Source: Corallochytrium limacisporum (taxonomy: Eukaryota > Opisthokonta). Taken from it: a stretch of 64,000 bases of DNA. Below the pieces are notes generated by a model. The model was not told the origin of the DNA. It saw nothing but the letters and a program-made list of their open reading frames with translations, and made no database searches. The stretch covers positions 280,358-344,357 of the forward strand of contig PDIP01000003.1 of assembly GCA_002811645.1 (NCBI GenBank). The letters run 5' to 3'. This document shows, in pieces, positions 11,455 through 21,525 of this stretch. The translations under genes and the position numbers were made by a program. Every line of letters starts with the position of its first letter. The first letter of the stretch is position 1.

Positions 11455-11638
11455 AAGGATTACTGTATGGTCCCAAACATCTCCCTTCTGCACGGAACTT
11501 GTCCTGACAACCTTCAGAATACACACAAGTCAGATCTCACTTACGGTCTTAAGTTTACAGCGTTCATTGTATAGAGTTGTGCAAAGTATGAAACCTTCGC
11601 GACTACTGGGGTCGTTTTAAGATGATAATCTCATGGAG

Positions 11639-14600
11639 TTATACATAGACTTCTTCTTCTTCATCGTCTTCTTCGTTGTCTTCTTGCGTCTGGTACCCAC
11701 TCGGCACATTAATGGCAAGCTCCGGGACAGACTCCGCCAAGTCATCCGCGCCCTTGTCTTTCCTTTCAGGCACATTCTGCTCTGATAACTTGCTAACCAT
11801 ATCCTTGACGCTTAAATCGGTCTCCACCAGTTTGTTCTTCACGCCGACGCTGAAAGCAGCCTCGTAGTCTCTCATGCTCATCTGAAGACCCTCATGCATT
11901 ACCTCGTCGAGGGTCTCTTCAAAAGGACGTATGATGGTCGAAAAGAAAACACTGGCAGTGTCCATGTCCTCGACGTGACTGCCTTTGATGTCATTCAGAT
12001 TCTGTTGCAGAGTCCAAATGTTCCGCAGCATCCTCTGGATACCATGGATGTTGGCCTTTTCGATCTTCCTACCAGCAGATAGCAACATTTGTGTCAGGAG
12101 CTGAGCGGAGGATTCAAGCACAAACGCAAAGACTGCTTCGTCGGCACTGGTGGATAGGGCTTCCTCAAAGATCCAAAAGTCCTTGCACAGTAAGAGAACG
12201 ACAGGTTGCGGTTGGATTTGATCCTGTTCACACACCAAGTTGCGCTTGTCCAAAAGTGGCCCTACCCGTTGCACGCAGTGGCAAAGAAGCTCTAACCTCA
12301 TGGTCGCGAGAGCAGTCTGGGACAACTCCTTTAGGTTCTTGATCACGTCTTCAACTCCTGTCTTGCCCTCTGCCTCAGCTTTCTCAATCAATTGAAGACT
12401 CTCTCGGCGGTATAGTGGTACCTGGGCATGGAATACTCCCATGTCTACTTTGTCCAGGACTACTGTGTCCATTTGGTCGGCGAGCCATTTTGACGTCTCA
12501 AACACATTGCACATAATTTTCACAGCACCAGAGTCATAGGTAACCTTCACATCAACACCCGCGAGGCGCTTGATAAGGTAATCAACTTCTTCCATAACCA
12601 TGGACTGTTCTTCCTCATCGTCTCTCTCCTGGCCGTCTTCATTGCCTTCAATGGCTTCCATCCAACTGTACATATTGTAGTATATGCTCTTGATGTTATC
12701 GTCATTAGCAAATCGCACAGAATGAATTGGCACAGACGTGCTCTCTTCGGTCTCCACCCCAATATCATCGATAGCTTTCCAGTACCGAGTGCTGTGATGC
12801 AAAGTGGAGTTTAGGAATTCAGTGTAAAATTGTGCGGCATCCGAGATTATGTGCATAACTTCATCGGTATAAACTGGCAGATCTATCAGCAGATCGCTAG
12901 TGAGATCAACAATTTTTCGAACGGCAGCAGCACTTTCAAAAATATGACGTGCTCTGATCCTAGCCTGGATATCGTCGACATCATAGTCCGTGCTCTTCTT
13001 CACAACTGCAAGAGCGTCGGCACTAATAGTGATCTTGTTTAAATCACCCATGACGATAGTTTTTGTCTGATGCAGATATGTGTCCCGAATAAAAGACCTC
13101 AGGAACTTCTGAACATCTCCAGCACCATCTTTGTCAGAATCTCCCGCGCTCATCATGGTCTCAAAGCCCTGCGCAAATTCAAAGACCGGTTGAAAGATCA
13201 CTTTGATGAATCCGGGACACGGCGTCACAAGGGTATTATACCTTGGACCGGCCAGGTTTTGCTGCGACGCCGTGCTGGATATGCCGGCAGCAAATTCACT
13301 GTTTGCAAACCGGAAGAGATGCCGGCTGTTGATATGATCAGCCTTGCCAAACATTCTGCGACCTGTCTCTGAAAATGCCTTGGCAGCGTCATCCAAAAGG
13401 ACTTCTTCCGTAGTCCCGCTGACAAAGAGCGTGTTGCCTGTGCCATGGATGCCCAAGTAGTCACGGAGAAGAGTGATTGTCTCCAACTGGATAGCATTCC
13501 ACACATCCCGAACGCTGTACAGGTCAGGTTCGTCGAGGGAAGACAGATTTGTGTTGCTGCGATGCTTCTTTTCCAGTTTGATCGAAAACAATTGCAGCAC
13601 AAATTCATGATATGATATCACCGTTTTGAATCGTTCGAAGATCTCATGAAGCAGCTCCAACAGCAGAGCAGCATCGTGCTTGGGATACTGATTTGTGTGA
13701 ATCGATGCCAAATGAGCTGTTCCATCACGGACAGTTTCGTAGTTGACATCAACCGATAGGGGGGCGCCCTTCTTGCCCCTCATGTACACTCGGCTACGCC
13801 TTCGCATGTCATTTGTTGCTGTGTGGATTAGTGCTGCAAGCTCAGTCCTCATTTGGGAGCGTATGGAGGCAATGGCGTCTGGGAGTTTACCAAGAATTGC
13901 AAGAGATTCCACCATCATTAAAATGAAGTAATCTGGGTTTTCTTCAGCGCCGCTGGCGAAGCGTTCCTGATAACTGCCGTTCTCCGCCACTTCCAAAATC
14001 ATCGCCCTATCCGACAGCTGCCCCTGCATTGTCCCGAAGGAAACACGACTTGCCCTGGCGTTGATGTTTGCCCTCCGGGCAACTGACTTGCGCTGGCTCA
14101 ATACTTGAGATCTACTGATATCCGATGCTGAGAGCATCAGCATCGTTTGCTTGCCACCCATTCCCGGCAAATTTCTATTGTCCTCCTTTTCCTCGCGGGT
14201 TACTGGAAAACCTTGCAATGCCTTGCCGATAGCTTCCGTCGCATTATCAACTTGTGGCGCTTTGTGCTTCAGATATAAATGCCGCTGGAGCTCATCAATG
14301 AGGGTGTAGTGCAAATTATGGTACCACTGACTCAACTGCCTCCGCAAGTCACCGAGGCCCGCAACTCCGTCAAGGTCTCCTTCCAAAAGCCTGAGTGCGT
14401 TATCTAATGCTTTCGTTGCATGCCAGTAGTGCTTGCGATTCATATAGCTGGTCACGGTGTCTGGTGTCCGTTTCATCTGATCAATTGCTGTTACCAGGCG
14501 CAAGACTTCTTTTGCTTCCATTGCACTACTGTATAGACCCTGCAAGTTCTCTCTGCGATAAAACATAATCTGTTTCGACTTCTTTAAGTTGTCTTGAATG

Positions 14601-14878
14601 TTTTTTGCCTCGTTCTGTGAATGACTAATCTGTTGCGAAAGCTCGCCATATGCCTGTAAAGTCTGATTGAATGATGGAACCTGGTCGGCCACCAAGTCGT
14701 CTATTCGAAGGGTTAGATCTCCACATTTTTCTTGTAAATCTGCTTTGTTTTGTTCCCTTGCATCTAAATTGTGCACTGTCTGCAACGCATGGCGAATATG
14801 GAATCCTGGTGTGTATGTTTCGTCGAACCCATAGCGCTCTAGCACGTTGGCGCTTCTGTTAGCGCCTCCGTAGCTCAT
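11639..14878 (-). CDS. EXOC4: Exocyst complex component SEC8 (EXOC4)
   Basis: A 1,079-residue protein, close to the usual 950-1,100 of SEC8, a subunit of the octameric exocyst that tethers secretory vesicles to the plasma membrane. The N-terminus has the SEC8-type segment YGFDETYTPGFHIRHALQ, followed by a coiled coil (about 50-130) and the conserved LVTAIDQMKRTPDTV then YWHATKALDNALRLLEGDL blocks of the exocyst core. The remainder is helical without membrane segments and ends in a strongly acidic tail (EEDDEEEEVYV). The ATG at 14878 is the first in frame and sits just before the family N-terminus. It is convergent with the WH2-like gene, with stop codons 185 bases apart. Intronless at over 3.2 kb. 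Confidence 0.88.
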   Translation of the reverse strand: MSYGGANRSANVLERYGFDETYTPGFHIRHALQTVHNLDAREQNKADLQEKCGDLTLRIDDLVADQVPSFNQTLQAYGELSQQISHSQNEAKNIQDNLKKSKQIMFYRRENLQGLYSSAMEAKEVLRLVTAIDQMKRTPDTVTSYMNRKHYWHATKALDNALRLLEGDLDGVAGLGDLRRQLSQWYHNLHYTLIDELQRHLYLKHKAPQVDNATEAIGKALQGFPVTREEKEDNRNLPGMGGKQTMLMLSASDISRSQVLSQRKSVARRANINARASRVSFGTMQGQLSDRAMILEVAENGSYQERFASGAEENPDYFILMMVESLAILGKLPDAIASIRSQMRTELAALIHTATNDMRRRSRVYMRGKKGAPLSVDVNYETVRDGTAHLASIHTNQYPKHDAALLLELLHEIFERFKTVISYHEFVLQLFSIKLEKKHRSNTNLSSLDEPDLYSVRDVWNAIQLETITLLRDYLGIHGTGNTLFVSGTTEEVLLDDAAKAFSETGRRMFGKADHINSRHLFRFANSEFAAGISSTASQQNLAGPRYNTLVTPCPGFIKVIFQPVFEFAQGFETMMSAGDSDKDGAGDVQKFLRSFIRDTYLHQTKTIVMGDLNKITISADALAVVKKSTDYDVDDIQARIRARHIFESAAAVRKIVDLTSDLLIDLPVYTDEVMHIISDAAQFYTEFLNSTLHHSTRYWKAIDDIGVETEESTSVPIHSVRFANDDNIKSIYYNMYSWMEAIEGNEDGQERDDEEEQSMVMEEVDYLIKRLAGVDVKVTYDSGAVKIMCNVFETSKWLADQMDTVVLDKVDMGVFHAQVPLYRRESLQLIEKAEAEGKTGVEDVIKNLKELSQTALATMRLELLCHCVQRVGPLLDKRNLVCEQDQIQPQPVVLLLCKDFWIFEEALSTSADEAVFAFVLESSAQLLTQMLLSAGRKIEKANIHGIQRMLRNIWTLQQNLNDIKGSHVEDMDTASVFFSTIIRPFEETLDEVMHEGLQMSMRDYEAAFSVGVKNKLVETDLSVKDMVSKLSEQNVPERKDKGADDLAESVPELAINVPSGYQTQEDNEEDDEEEEVYV

Positions 14879-15286
14879 GGTTGTGTGCTTGTCCAGTTAT
14901 CCGGCCAACATGAACTGTTAACTATCGATCTGTTATATTTGTATACTTTTGGGCATCAGTTGTGGGATTGAGGATAAAGGCTCCACAGCCAAAATACCCG
15001 TTCCATTTTCCTGTCCGGTTCACATTCGGACGCGAAAGCACAACACACGTATCCCGCAGTCGGATCCTTGACGATATGTACGGTATATAGGGAAAGGAGG
15101 CCAGAGCCCCCCTCTGGGGGGGGGGAGAGGTGGGAAGAGAAAGGGGGAAGTGGTGCGCTTGAGCAACTGTACCTGCCAGCCTGGCGCAAAGCTGCAGTGC
15201 ACCCACTGACAAATTGATATCTGCTCACTACATGTACATGTTTCTTTATTCGGCGTTCTGCATATGGCGACCTATGCAATATCCAC
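14879..15286. promoter_or_regulatory. SEC8 upstream region with C6/G10 tract
   Basis: This 408-base interval holds the SEC8 promoter and the 3' flank of the cactin gene. A C6 run at 15107-15112 is followed after three bases by a G10 run at 15116-15125. No coding frame is supported. Confidence 0.55.
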
Positions 15287-16714
15287 TTAACGGCGGTAGC
15301 GAAGACGTTTGAAGCGAAACCAGAGCTGGAAAACTCCGCGATCGAACTGAGACCGGAAACCGTGTCTCTTGGACTTCAGCCAAATAGCGTTGCGGACGCG
15401 GAAGCCAATATCTTGATACGGGTCACCAATACTAAACCTGATGGTTGCCCAATCAGCGTCTTCAGGATCAGGAGTGATGGTGAATGATGGAGTTTGGGTG
15501 CTGCCTTTGAGTAGAGGGTAGAAAATATTGAACTTGTACCCTTGAATGACTTTAGGTGGTGGATTGTCCCTATCGTAGTGTTTCTTGTTATAAGAATTCC
15601 ATGTGTATCCCGTGATGACTCGATTGAAGTATCGAGGCTTCTTGAGGGTTCGCACAGAATCGTTCAAAGCCACTTCTCCTCCAAAGCTGCTGTCATCATT
15701 TGTCATGTCCTTCGAAGCGATTGTCACTAGTGACTGATCGCGAATATCGTAGTCAGTTCCAGGAGTGAGGGTGATAGCGGATCGCGTACGGTCAGACCGA
15801 CGATCAGTTGCTGCGCTTGCGACAGCCTGCTGTTGATGAGATAAAGTCGCAGCATCGACCGATGCAGGTACAGCAGTTGCATCGTCTTCCGCTTCAGCGA
15901 AGGGAAAGTCATTAGATTCGCTCTCTGAGCTCCCGGGTGCGGTCCTCCCGAAGCATTTCTCTCTATATGCTTCCATATAGGATTCATACCATGACACCAA
16001 GTGGAATTTGGCTTGTTCACATTTAAGGAATTTGTAAAAGACACCCCAATAACCGGGCTGATCGCCTTTCTTTATCTCAAGGACTGCATCCCCAAGGAGT
16101 TTGTTGAGCTCCCGGCTTGACTTTCCTTCCACCATCTCTTGCCAACTTTCAAGCAAATCGTCGTCTACTAAGGTGGTCATTTCCTCATTCTCGTCAAATT
16201 TATCTTCAGAAACGTCTTTCTGTTGCGCTAAAGCATCCGCACGGCTTAATAGGAATGCAGATATGGCTGCCAAGGATTTCCAGTAGTTGCGATGTTTCCC
16301 TTGTCGAATTTCCGAGTCAACATCTTGCATGACCTTAACATCAGATGCAAGATCTTCCAGAGCAGGAAGGTCCAAAGTTTTGAAAATATCATGTGGCACA
16401 CTACCATGAAAGCCTCCTATTGACGGGTTGTCCATACAGTCGACATACTGCAGAAGAAGATCAATAGGCCGAGCTCGACCTCCCTTCAACCTTATCCGGC
16501 TGCGCTCAATGGCTTGCTTCAGATGAAATCTCTGCTCATTCGCGAGATCATCATCCTGATTTGGATCTTGCCTACGATGTCTGGTTTCTTTACCGTACCT
16601 GATATCACTTTGACGTTGCTCCCTTTGGCGCTGTGTCTGCTCAACTTGAGGTCTATTGTTACGGTACCTGCCCCTGCGAGGACTTCTCGATCTATCTCGA
16701 GCTCTTCGAGTCAT
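15287..16714 (-). CDS. CACTIN: Cactin, short form
   Basis: A 475-residue protein from the ATG at 16714; the longer frame starts with GTG at 16747. Cactin is a spliceosome-associated protein needed for splicing fidelity, linked in animals to NF-kB signalling. The N-terminus is Arg/Ser-rich (MTRRARDRSRSPRRGRYR), like splicing factors. The middle has the cactin_mid-type IDLLLQYVD segment and helical repeats. The C-terminal domain is the diagnostic part: PRYFNRVITGYTWNSYN, a FNIFYPLL strand and the terminal LWFRFKRLRYRR, almost identical to animal cactins. It is much shorter than human cactin (about 758 residues), mainly through a shorter N-terminus and linker. Confidence 0.92.
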   Translation of the reverse strand: MTRRARDRSRSPRRGRYRNNRPQVEQTQRQREQRQSDIRYGKETRHRRQDPNQDDDLANEQRFHLKQAIERSRIRLKGGRARPIDLLLQYVDCMDNPSIGGFHGSVPHDIFKTLDLPALEDLASDVKVMQDVDSEIRQGKHRNYWKSLAAISAFLLSRADALAQQKDVSEDKFDENEEMTTLVDDDLLESWQEMVEGKSSRELNKLLGDAVLEIKKGDQPGYWGVFYKFLKCEQAKFHLVSWYESYMEAYREKCFGRTAPGSSESESNDFPFAEAEDDATAVPASVDAATLSHQQQAVASAATDRRSDRTRSAITLTPGTDYDIRDQSLVTIASKDMTNDDSSFGGEVALNDSVRTLKKPRYFNRVITGYTWNSYNKKHYDRDNPPPKVIQGYKFNIFYPLLKGSTQTPSFTITPDPEDADWATIRFSIGDPYQDIGFRVRNAIWLKSKRHGFRSQFDRGVFQLWFRFKRLRYRR

Positions 16715-17272
16715 TCCTAGTCGTTGTACTCTTGTGCATCGTTGCACACCTTGAAGATGTTCATGATTTCATTTGCGTAAGATTGCTCTCCAGGAGTTCT
16801 CCGAACTCAGTGTACATACCCATTCCCATATACCAGCCTCAACACTGGCAGTGTGCGCAACACATCCGAACACCCACCCTCCAGTCGGAGACGGCCCCGC
16901 TCCCCCCTCCCGGGGGAGGGGTTCCGAACAAGAGTTCGCGCGGTTTCGACTCTCCTCCCTTGTGACTGTAGCAAAGACATGGCTCGTGGGCACACTGGGA
17001 GCTCAAACACAGCCAAAACTCGTTTGTCTTCGTTAGGATTGAAAGTGTCTCCACGAGACTGCTTTTGAAGATTATGTGAAAGCGAAGCAGTGGCAAACGG
17101 TAAGTTTTGAAGCACAGCTATTTGAAATGGATATACTTATTCAAAAGAAGAAGTAACAAGAATCGCTGTGCCATTTGTCTTTCTTCTTTGAAAGCAGCGG
17201 CAACCGAGGTATAAACATGATACCTCGTATCCGTTATGTCACGTAATAGACATAAATGAGAGCGCGTTGGTC
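16715..17272. promoter_or_regulatory. Cactin upstream region with inverted CCCCTCCC/GGGGAGGGG element
   Basis: The interval carries the cactin promoter. At 16902-16921 a C-rich half and a G-rich half form a near-perfect inverted repeat that could fold as a hairpin or quadruplex. Frames reading through it are low complexity. Confidence 0.5.
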
Positions 17273-17521
17273 ATGGTTTTAGACAAAGAGTTCGCCCAGC
17301 ACCGATTTGGAGAACACATACGGAAGACATGGCTGCTTGCCAGGGATCTTCGTCCACTTATTCTAAGTGAAACTCTAGGGAAAGTCCTCGAACCAATACG
17401 TAGAAAGTACGAGGCCGTAAAGGCCATGAAACCATCCTTGCACTCGTTCCTGTTCCGTAAGGAGGTGCTGAGACCTTTGTGGAGCACTTCAGGGTCGTGG
17501 CATGTGGTGGTCGTGTTATAG
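17273..17521 (+). CDS. Small possible gene, 82 residues, unidentified
   Basis: An ATG-initiated frame of 82 residues. The middle (residues 20-71: helical, Leu/Arg/Lys-rich, ending in RPLW) resembles the pattern of the L51/S25/CI-B8 thioredoxin-like fold of NDUFA2: a basic strand, a helix around RRKYEAVKAMKPSL, then an R-E...P-LW signature. The tail after RPLW does not match NDUFA2 and ends early in hydrophobic residues, so a missing 3' exon or a broken copy would have to be assumed. It lies between the cactin start and the 3' end of the lumazine synthase gene. It may equally be a chance frame. Confidence 0.25.
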   Translation: MVLDKEFAQHRFGEHIRKTWLLARDLRPLILSETLGKVLEPIRRKYEAVKAMKPSLHSFLFRKEVLRPLWSTSGSWHVVVVL

Positions 17522-17708
17522 CAAAGTTATTCGGTGGAGGCTGATTTATTCGGCTTTAACACAACGGGGCTTACTCGGGCTGTGGTTGTCATTGTGCATC
17601 CACATATTTCAATCCTCTCTGTCATTCATGATACATGTGCTCTCAATGAAAGTTGAAATACATCGTTATGTCTATAATGTGATATGAATATGCATATTTT
17701 GGACTCTT

Positions 17709-18269
17709 TTAAAGGCGGTTGGCCTTCTTGATCATGGCCATCTCCACTGCAGCTGTTCCCCAGTCGTCTCCGTGGTTGTGTCCATTTGCAGTCAGACCAG
17801 CACGTTCTAGAGCCTGCTCTTCGGTCAGACAAGTGAGAATACCAAAGATGCAAGGCACACCAGACTCCAGGCCGAGACGCATGATTCCCTGACTGACAGC
17901 TTCACAAATGTACTCGAAATGCATGGTGCTACCCTTGATCAGGCAACCAATGCAAATAATTGCGTCGTAGTCACCCTTCTCAATGAGGGCCTTGGCGGCG
18001 TAGGGAATCTCAAAGGATCCACTGACCTCCACAGTCTGGATCATGCGCACCCCGGCGGCTTCAAGAGACTTCCTTGCACCAGCAACCAAAGCGTCAATAA
18101 TCTCTTTGTTCCAACGAGCATGAACAATACCGACCTTCAAACCAGTTCCATCAGTGTCTCCAAAGGACACGCCTTTCTTGAACACTTTACCCTCGCCACG
18201 CTTCATGCCAAATGTAGGAGCAAGGTGTTGGGTGATCCGCTCAGTCCGCTGTGCAGCGCTGTTCTCCAT
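17709..18269 (-). CDS. 6,7-dimethyl-8-ribityllumazine synthase
   Basis: A 186-residue lumazine synthase (RIB4/RibH), catalysing the penultimate step of riboflavin synthesis: condensation of ribitylaminouracil with dihydroxybutanone phosphate. Family motifs are intact: [10 protein letters not shown] near the N-terminus, the substrate-binding [10 protein letters not shown], the [14 protein letters not shown] loop, the [11 protein letters not shown] strand and the [15 protein letters not shown] helix. There is an N-terminal extension of about 40 residues without a clear targeting signal. Length is typical of fungal and plant cytosolic forms. The start is the ATG at 18269. The gene shows that this organism makes its own riboflavin, so it is not an animal. 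Confidence 0.95.
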   Translation of the reverse strand: MENSAAQRTERITQHLAPTFGMKRGEGKVFKKGVSFGDTDGTGLKVGIVHARWNKEIIDALVAGARKSLEAAGVRMIQTVEVSGSFEIPYAAKALIEKGDYDAIICIGCLIKGSTMHFEYICEAVSQGIMRLGLESGVPCIFGILTCLTEEQALERAGLTANGHNHGDDWGTAAVEMAMIKKANRL

Positions 18270-18895
18270 AGTGAATGATCCTTTCTAACTTCTATATCCT
18301 ACACAATTTACAATTCCTGCAGGTCACCGGGTTCCTTTGCATTCTTGTACAACTGTACTTTAAGTAGTCAACGCGTACCCTGTGAGTGTGGCAGACAAGG
18401 TGCCACCGGCTTCTCGGGAGTGGTTCCATTATGTGTCCGTTTGCTCACTGGCACTACGCCCCAGTTTTTTGGACGAGGTAATGTGGAGTATCAACAACTC
18501 ATTTATCATGGCTGGAATTTGTTTAACCCTGGCCCTACCTTTCACTCTGCGACCACAATTTTCTCGGGTACACAGGTATCAAGGGGCGCACACAACCTTT
18601 CAACTATACTTCATCTTTTGAGCAACTCCTGGCCCGCAGGTGTTTCGCCAATTATTCACCACCTAATCACGCACGGAATGGAGACGATGTGCTGACGAGG
18701 CCCCAGCTGGCACCAGAGTTGCAGAGAAGCCTGAGACCCAGCGCAAACAATAGAAGCAAAAGGCCCTGCTCGAAGGGGAGTGAGGGTGGTTTGATTCGGG
18801 ATTTGATTCTAATTGCAAAACGTTGTTCGCGTGTGGAAATCAAATCAATACATTTAAGGAAACTACAGTCTATTATATATTGTGCCAAGTCACAA
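18270..18895. other. Lumazine synthase upstream region, no gene seen
   Basis: This 626-base interval lies upstream of the lumazine synthase gene and downstream of the epsilon-tubulin gene. It has mixed composition, no long C or G run and no supportable coding frame, tRNA or repeat. Confidence 0.5.
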
Positions 18896-20320
18896 TCACC
18901 GACAGTGGCTTAGGAGGGAGAAGCGCGGGTGAGGTTGAGTAGGGCGCAGCGACTGGTTGTACAGCTGGACCACATCGTCAAGGTTCTGGCGTGCGGCATC
19001 AAAGTCGCTAAGTTCAAGTCCAAATTTGGTGTAGTGGTGGACATGAGCTTTACGCTTGTAGATTTTGTAGAAATGTTCATCCATGGCGCACAATAAAGAG
19101 GTAACAGCACTATTGTTGTGTAAGGCCAAGAGTGAATGTGGCAGGCTCACTGGCGCCTTGGAGCACAAGCCAACCTTCCATGCATCGCGATTCCAGTCGA
19201 CGAATGTTGCTTTCGCAATCAGACGATCAATGTTACGTCTAACATCCGAAAGTTCCACGTCTCCTCGGATCATGAACGCAGAAGCAATGGTCGAGCCCGC
19301 CCTAAGGTTACAATCAACAAGTAGGTTGTCTTTGCTGAAGGCATCAGTAAACATCTGGTCGAGGCGTCTCACAGGAATGTTCACATCTGCAGCACTGTAC
19401 AGTGGTGCCAGCCCACTCACTAAGAAGTGTTGCTTCGGAAACGGTACCAGATTCATTTGAATTTCATTCATGTCCACATTCATCGACCCGGAGAAGCGGG
19501 CGGATGCTGTCATGCTCAGCATGACATTGGCCACGATGTTGTTCATGCTGTCAAATGCCTGCGCTTTTCTTGCTGTGTCACTCACATTCGGATCCGCTGT
19601 TTCAGCTGTTGCAAACGAATGTCCCTTCGACTTTAGCTTGTACCGTGCAATATCATCGTAGATGCGGCCCAGGCTCTGGTTGTCAATTGGGATAATACAA
19701 TCTGCATGATCGACTAGTGCACTGCACGATAGAAGGGCATTGTACGGACTGGTTACGACATCATCGTGGGCTCTTGATGGGAACACTGGCACAGCAAAAC
19801 GTGTTGCATCTTCAAATTCATCAGCAACAAGCTCATAAACATAGGATCCAACTCCTGACCCCGTGCCTCCTCCAAGACTGTGCAGAATGAAGAAACTCTG
19901 CAGGCAATCACACTTCTCAGCCTCGTATCGAATGTTATCCACAATAGCTTCCTTGTATTGCTGTCCGTACATATGGTAACCTGCAGCCCAATTATTTCCT
20001 GCTCCTGATACATCAGTGATTTTTTGACGTGTGTCGAATAGGTGCCTTTCCTTACCTTTCATCAATTGCTGGACAACACCTTCTTCCATATCAATAAGTA
20101 CCGCTCTGGCCCGCAGAGTCTCGGAGTATGCATTTCTATTCTCCGGTGTAATAACAGGTGCTGGCCCATCACTCACAGCTTCCTGACGAAAGAATACGGA
20201 AGTGGCTGAGTCATACTCTTTCTCACTATAGTGCAATTGTTCTTGGAGGGCCAATGACCAAAACCTTCCTCCGATCTGGTTTCCACATTGGCCCACTTGG
20301 ATAACTATCGATTCGGCCAT
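18896..20320 (-). CDS. TUBE1: Epsilon-tubulin
   Basis: A 474-residue tubulin (human epsilon-tubulin 475). Epsilon-tubulin is required for triplet microtubules and stable centrioles or basal bodies. The start IVIQVGQCGNQIGGRFW, the ARAVLIDMEEGVV block, the nucleotide-binding GGGTGSG (residues 150-156) and the DVVTSPYNALL region are all tubulin hallmarks. The RRLDQMFTDAFSKD and KKAHLHHY-like KRKAHVHHY segments are specific to the epsilon class. No acidic, Glu-rich tail is present, as expected for epsilon. The ATG at 20320 begins exactly at the family N-terminus. Presence of this gene argues for a flagellated or centriole-bearing stage. Confidence 0.95.
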   Translation of the reverse strand: MAESIVIQVGQCGNQIGGRFWSLALQEQLHYSEKEYDSATSVFFRQEAVSDGPAPVITPENRNAYSETLRARAVLIDMEEGVVQQLMKGKERHLFDTRQKITDVSGAGNNWAAGYHMYGQQYKEAIVDNIRYEAEKCDCLQSFFILHSLGGGTGSGVGSYVYELVADEFEDATRFAVPVFPSRAHDDVVTSPYNALLSCSALVDHADCIIPIDNQSLGRIYDDIARYKLKSKGHSFATAETADPNVSDTARKAQAFDSMNNIVANVMLSMTASARFSGSMNVDMNEIQMNLVPFPKQHFLVSGLAPLYSAADVNIPVRRLDQMFTDAFSKDNLLVDCNLRAGSTIASAFMIRGDVELSDVRRNIDRLIAKATFVDWNRDAWKVGLCSKAPVSLPHSLLALHNNSAVTSLLCAMDEHFYKIYKRKAHVHHYTKFGLELSDFDAARQNLDDVVQLYNQSLRPTQPHPRFSLLSHCR

Positions 20321-20571
20321 TGCCGAGATCTGTCTTATTCTTTATACTACATGTGTAATGTCAATCCTGTCTCATTCCAAAGTACGATGTTCCATGATTT
20401 CACATACCTAAATAGCAACGGCAAGCCTGAAATTTCGGCACCACTTAGGCGGCATTGCATAATTGCCCAATTCTAAGCGTCCGAACGATCCCACTTTCCC
20501 CGGGGCCCCGTGGGGGGAGGATTTGGAGGGGGGAGCAGGCTCCCTCCTGCTCGGTTACTTGGTGCGAAGGA

Positions 20572-21525
20572 CTATGCAGGTGCGAAGTCATGAATTACGG
20601 CAGCGCCATCCAGCACTCTGAAGTAGACCCAAAGCTTGTCAAGGCAGATCTCGAAGACTTCATCGCTGGTGCTTCGAAAGGTCGATCGGATATCGTGAGC
20701 CAGTGCCTGTCTCAAAAAGCTTGCAAACTCATCTGCAGACCGGTAAAACTGTAAGCGACTTGAGAACCTCGTTAACCTTTGCATGGCTTCTTCTGTGATA
20801 TGAACCTTATCCAATGGTTTCCGTGGGGCATCTAGTATCCACCTGGGCTGACGCAAAGCGTCGCCCACGAGGGCATCATACGTACCGATGTAAGGTTTGA
20901 TGTCCAATACAGGTGTCCCATGCACAAGGTCGTGATTTGCGATCAAAATATAGTCACCTTCTATCCCAGTGATTTCAACGACGCTTAGTCCAATTGCATT
21001 CGGCCGGTGCGGTGTCCGGGTCGCATATATACCCACCTTTTTACCATTTAGCCGTGGAGGCTTGACTTTTGCTTTGACGTTACAGTGTTCTGATAGATTC
21101 GTGTTTTCATGGAAGTAGAAGATCACCCATGCGTGGCTGTACTCCTGCAGTCCATCAAGCGACGGTGGGGAGAGGGCCACAGATTTGACCATGCGAATTC
21201 TTCCTCTGGCTTCTTTGACGATCCCTGGTTGACGAGGGGTCCCGAGTTTCTTCTTGAACACCGATTCCACCCAACCAACGACTAGACTAGGGATAGATTG
21301 CGCTTCCTTACCGCCGCTCTCATCTTTCACAGCATTTTGTGCCTGTCGCAATGCTTTCTCGGCAGCGATACGTCCCTTTCGATCAGCGTCACGTTTTGCA
21401 CGCTCCTTTTCTAACTCTGCTGCAGTGGCCGAAAGGGTGATTCGGTGTGAGACATAAGCCACTGCTGCTAAGGAGATGGCCCACACCAGCAGCTGGCCAA
21501 CACCAGGGCCCATTGAGGTTCCCAT
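20572..21525 (-). CDS. TRMO: TRMO-like tRNA (adenine(37)-N6)-methyltransferase with N-terminal membrane anchor
   Basis: A 317-residue protein from the ATG at 21525 (a TTG precedes it). The core is a TsaA/TRMO domain, which uses S-adenosylmethionine to methylate t6A37 in threonine tRNAs. Supporting motifs: LGTPRQPGIV, HAWVIFYFHEN, VKPPRLNGKKVG, TRTPHRPNAIGLSVVEI and HGTPVLDIKPYI, all close to human TRMO. Unusually, residues 8-28 form a hydrophobic helix (LLVWAISLAAVAYVS) followed by a charged coiled coil (about 35-70). This looks like a signal anchor, or possibly an organelle-targeting element; human TRMO does not have it. The gene is divergent from dymeclin over 549 bases. Confidence 0.9.
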   Translation of the reverse strand: MGTSMGPGVGQLLVWAISLAAVAYVSHRITLSATAAELEKERAKRDADRKGRIAAEKALRQAQNAVKDESGGKEAQSIPSLVVGWVESVFKKKLGTPRQPGIVKEARGRIRMVKSVALSPPSLDGLQEYSHAWVIFYFHENTNLSEHCNVKAKVKPPRLNGKKVGIYATRTPHRPNAIGLSVVEITGIEGDYILIANHDLVHGTPVLDIKPYIGTYDALVGDALRQPRWILDAPRKPLDKVHITEEAMQRLTRFSSRLQFYRSADEFASFLRQALAHDIRSTFRSTSDEVFEICLDKLWVYFRVLDGAAVIHDFAPA

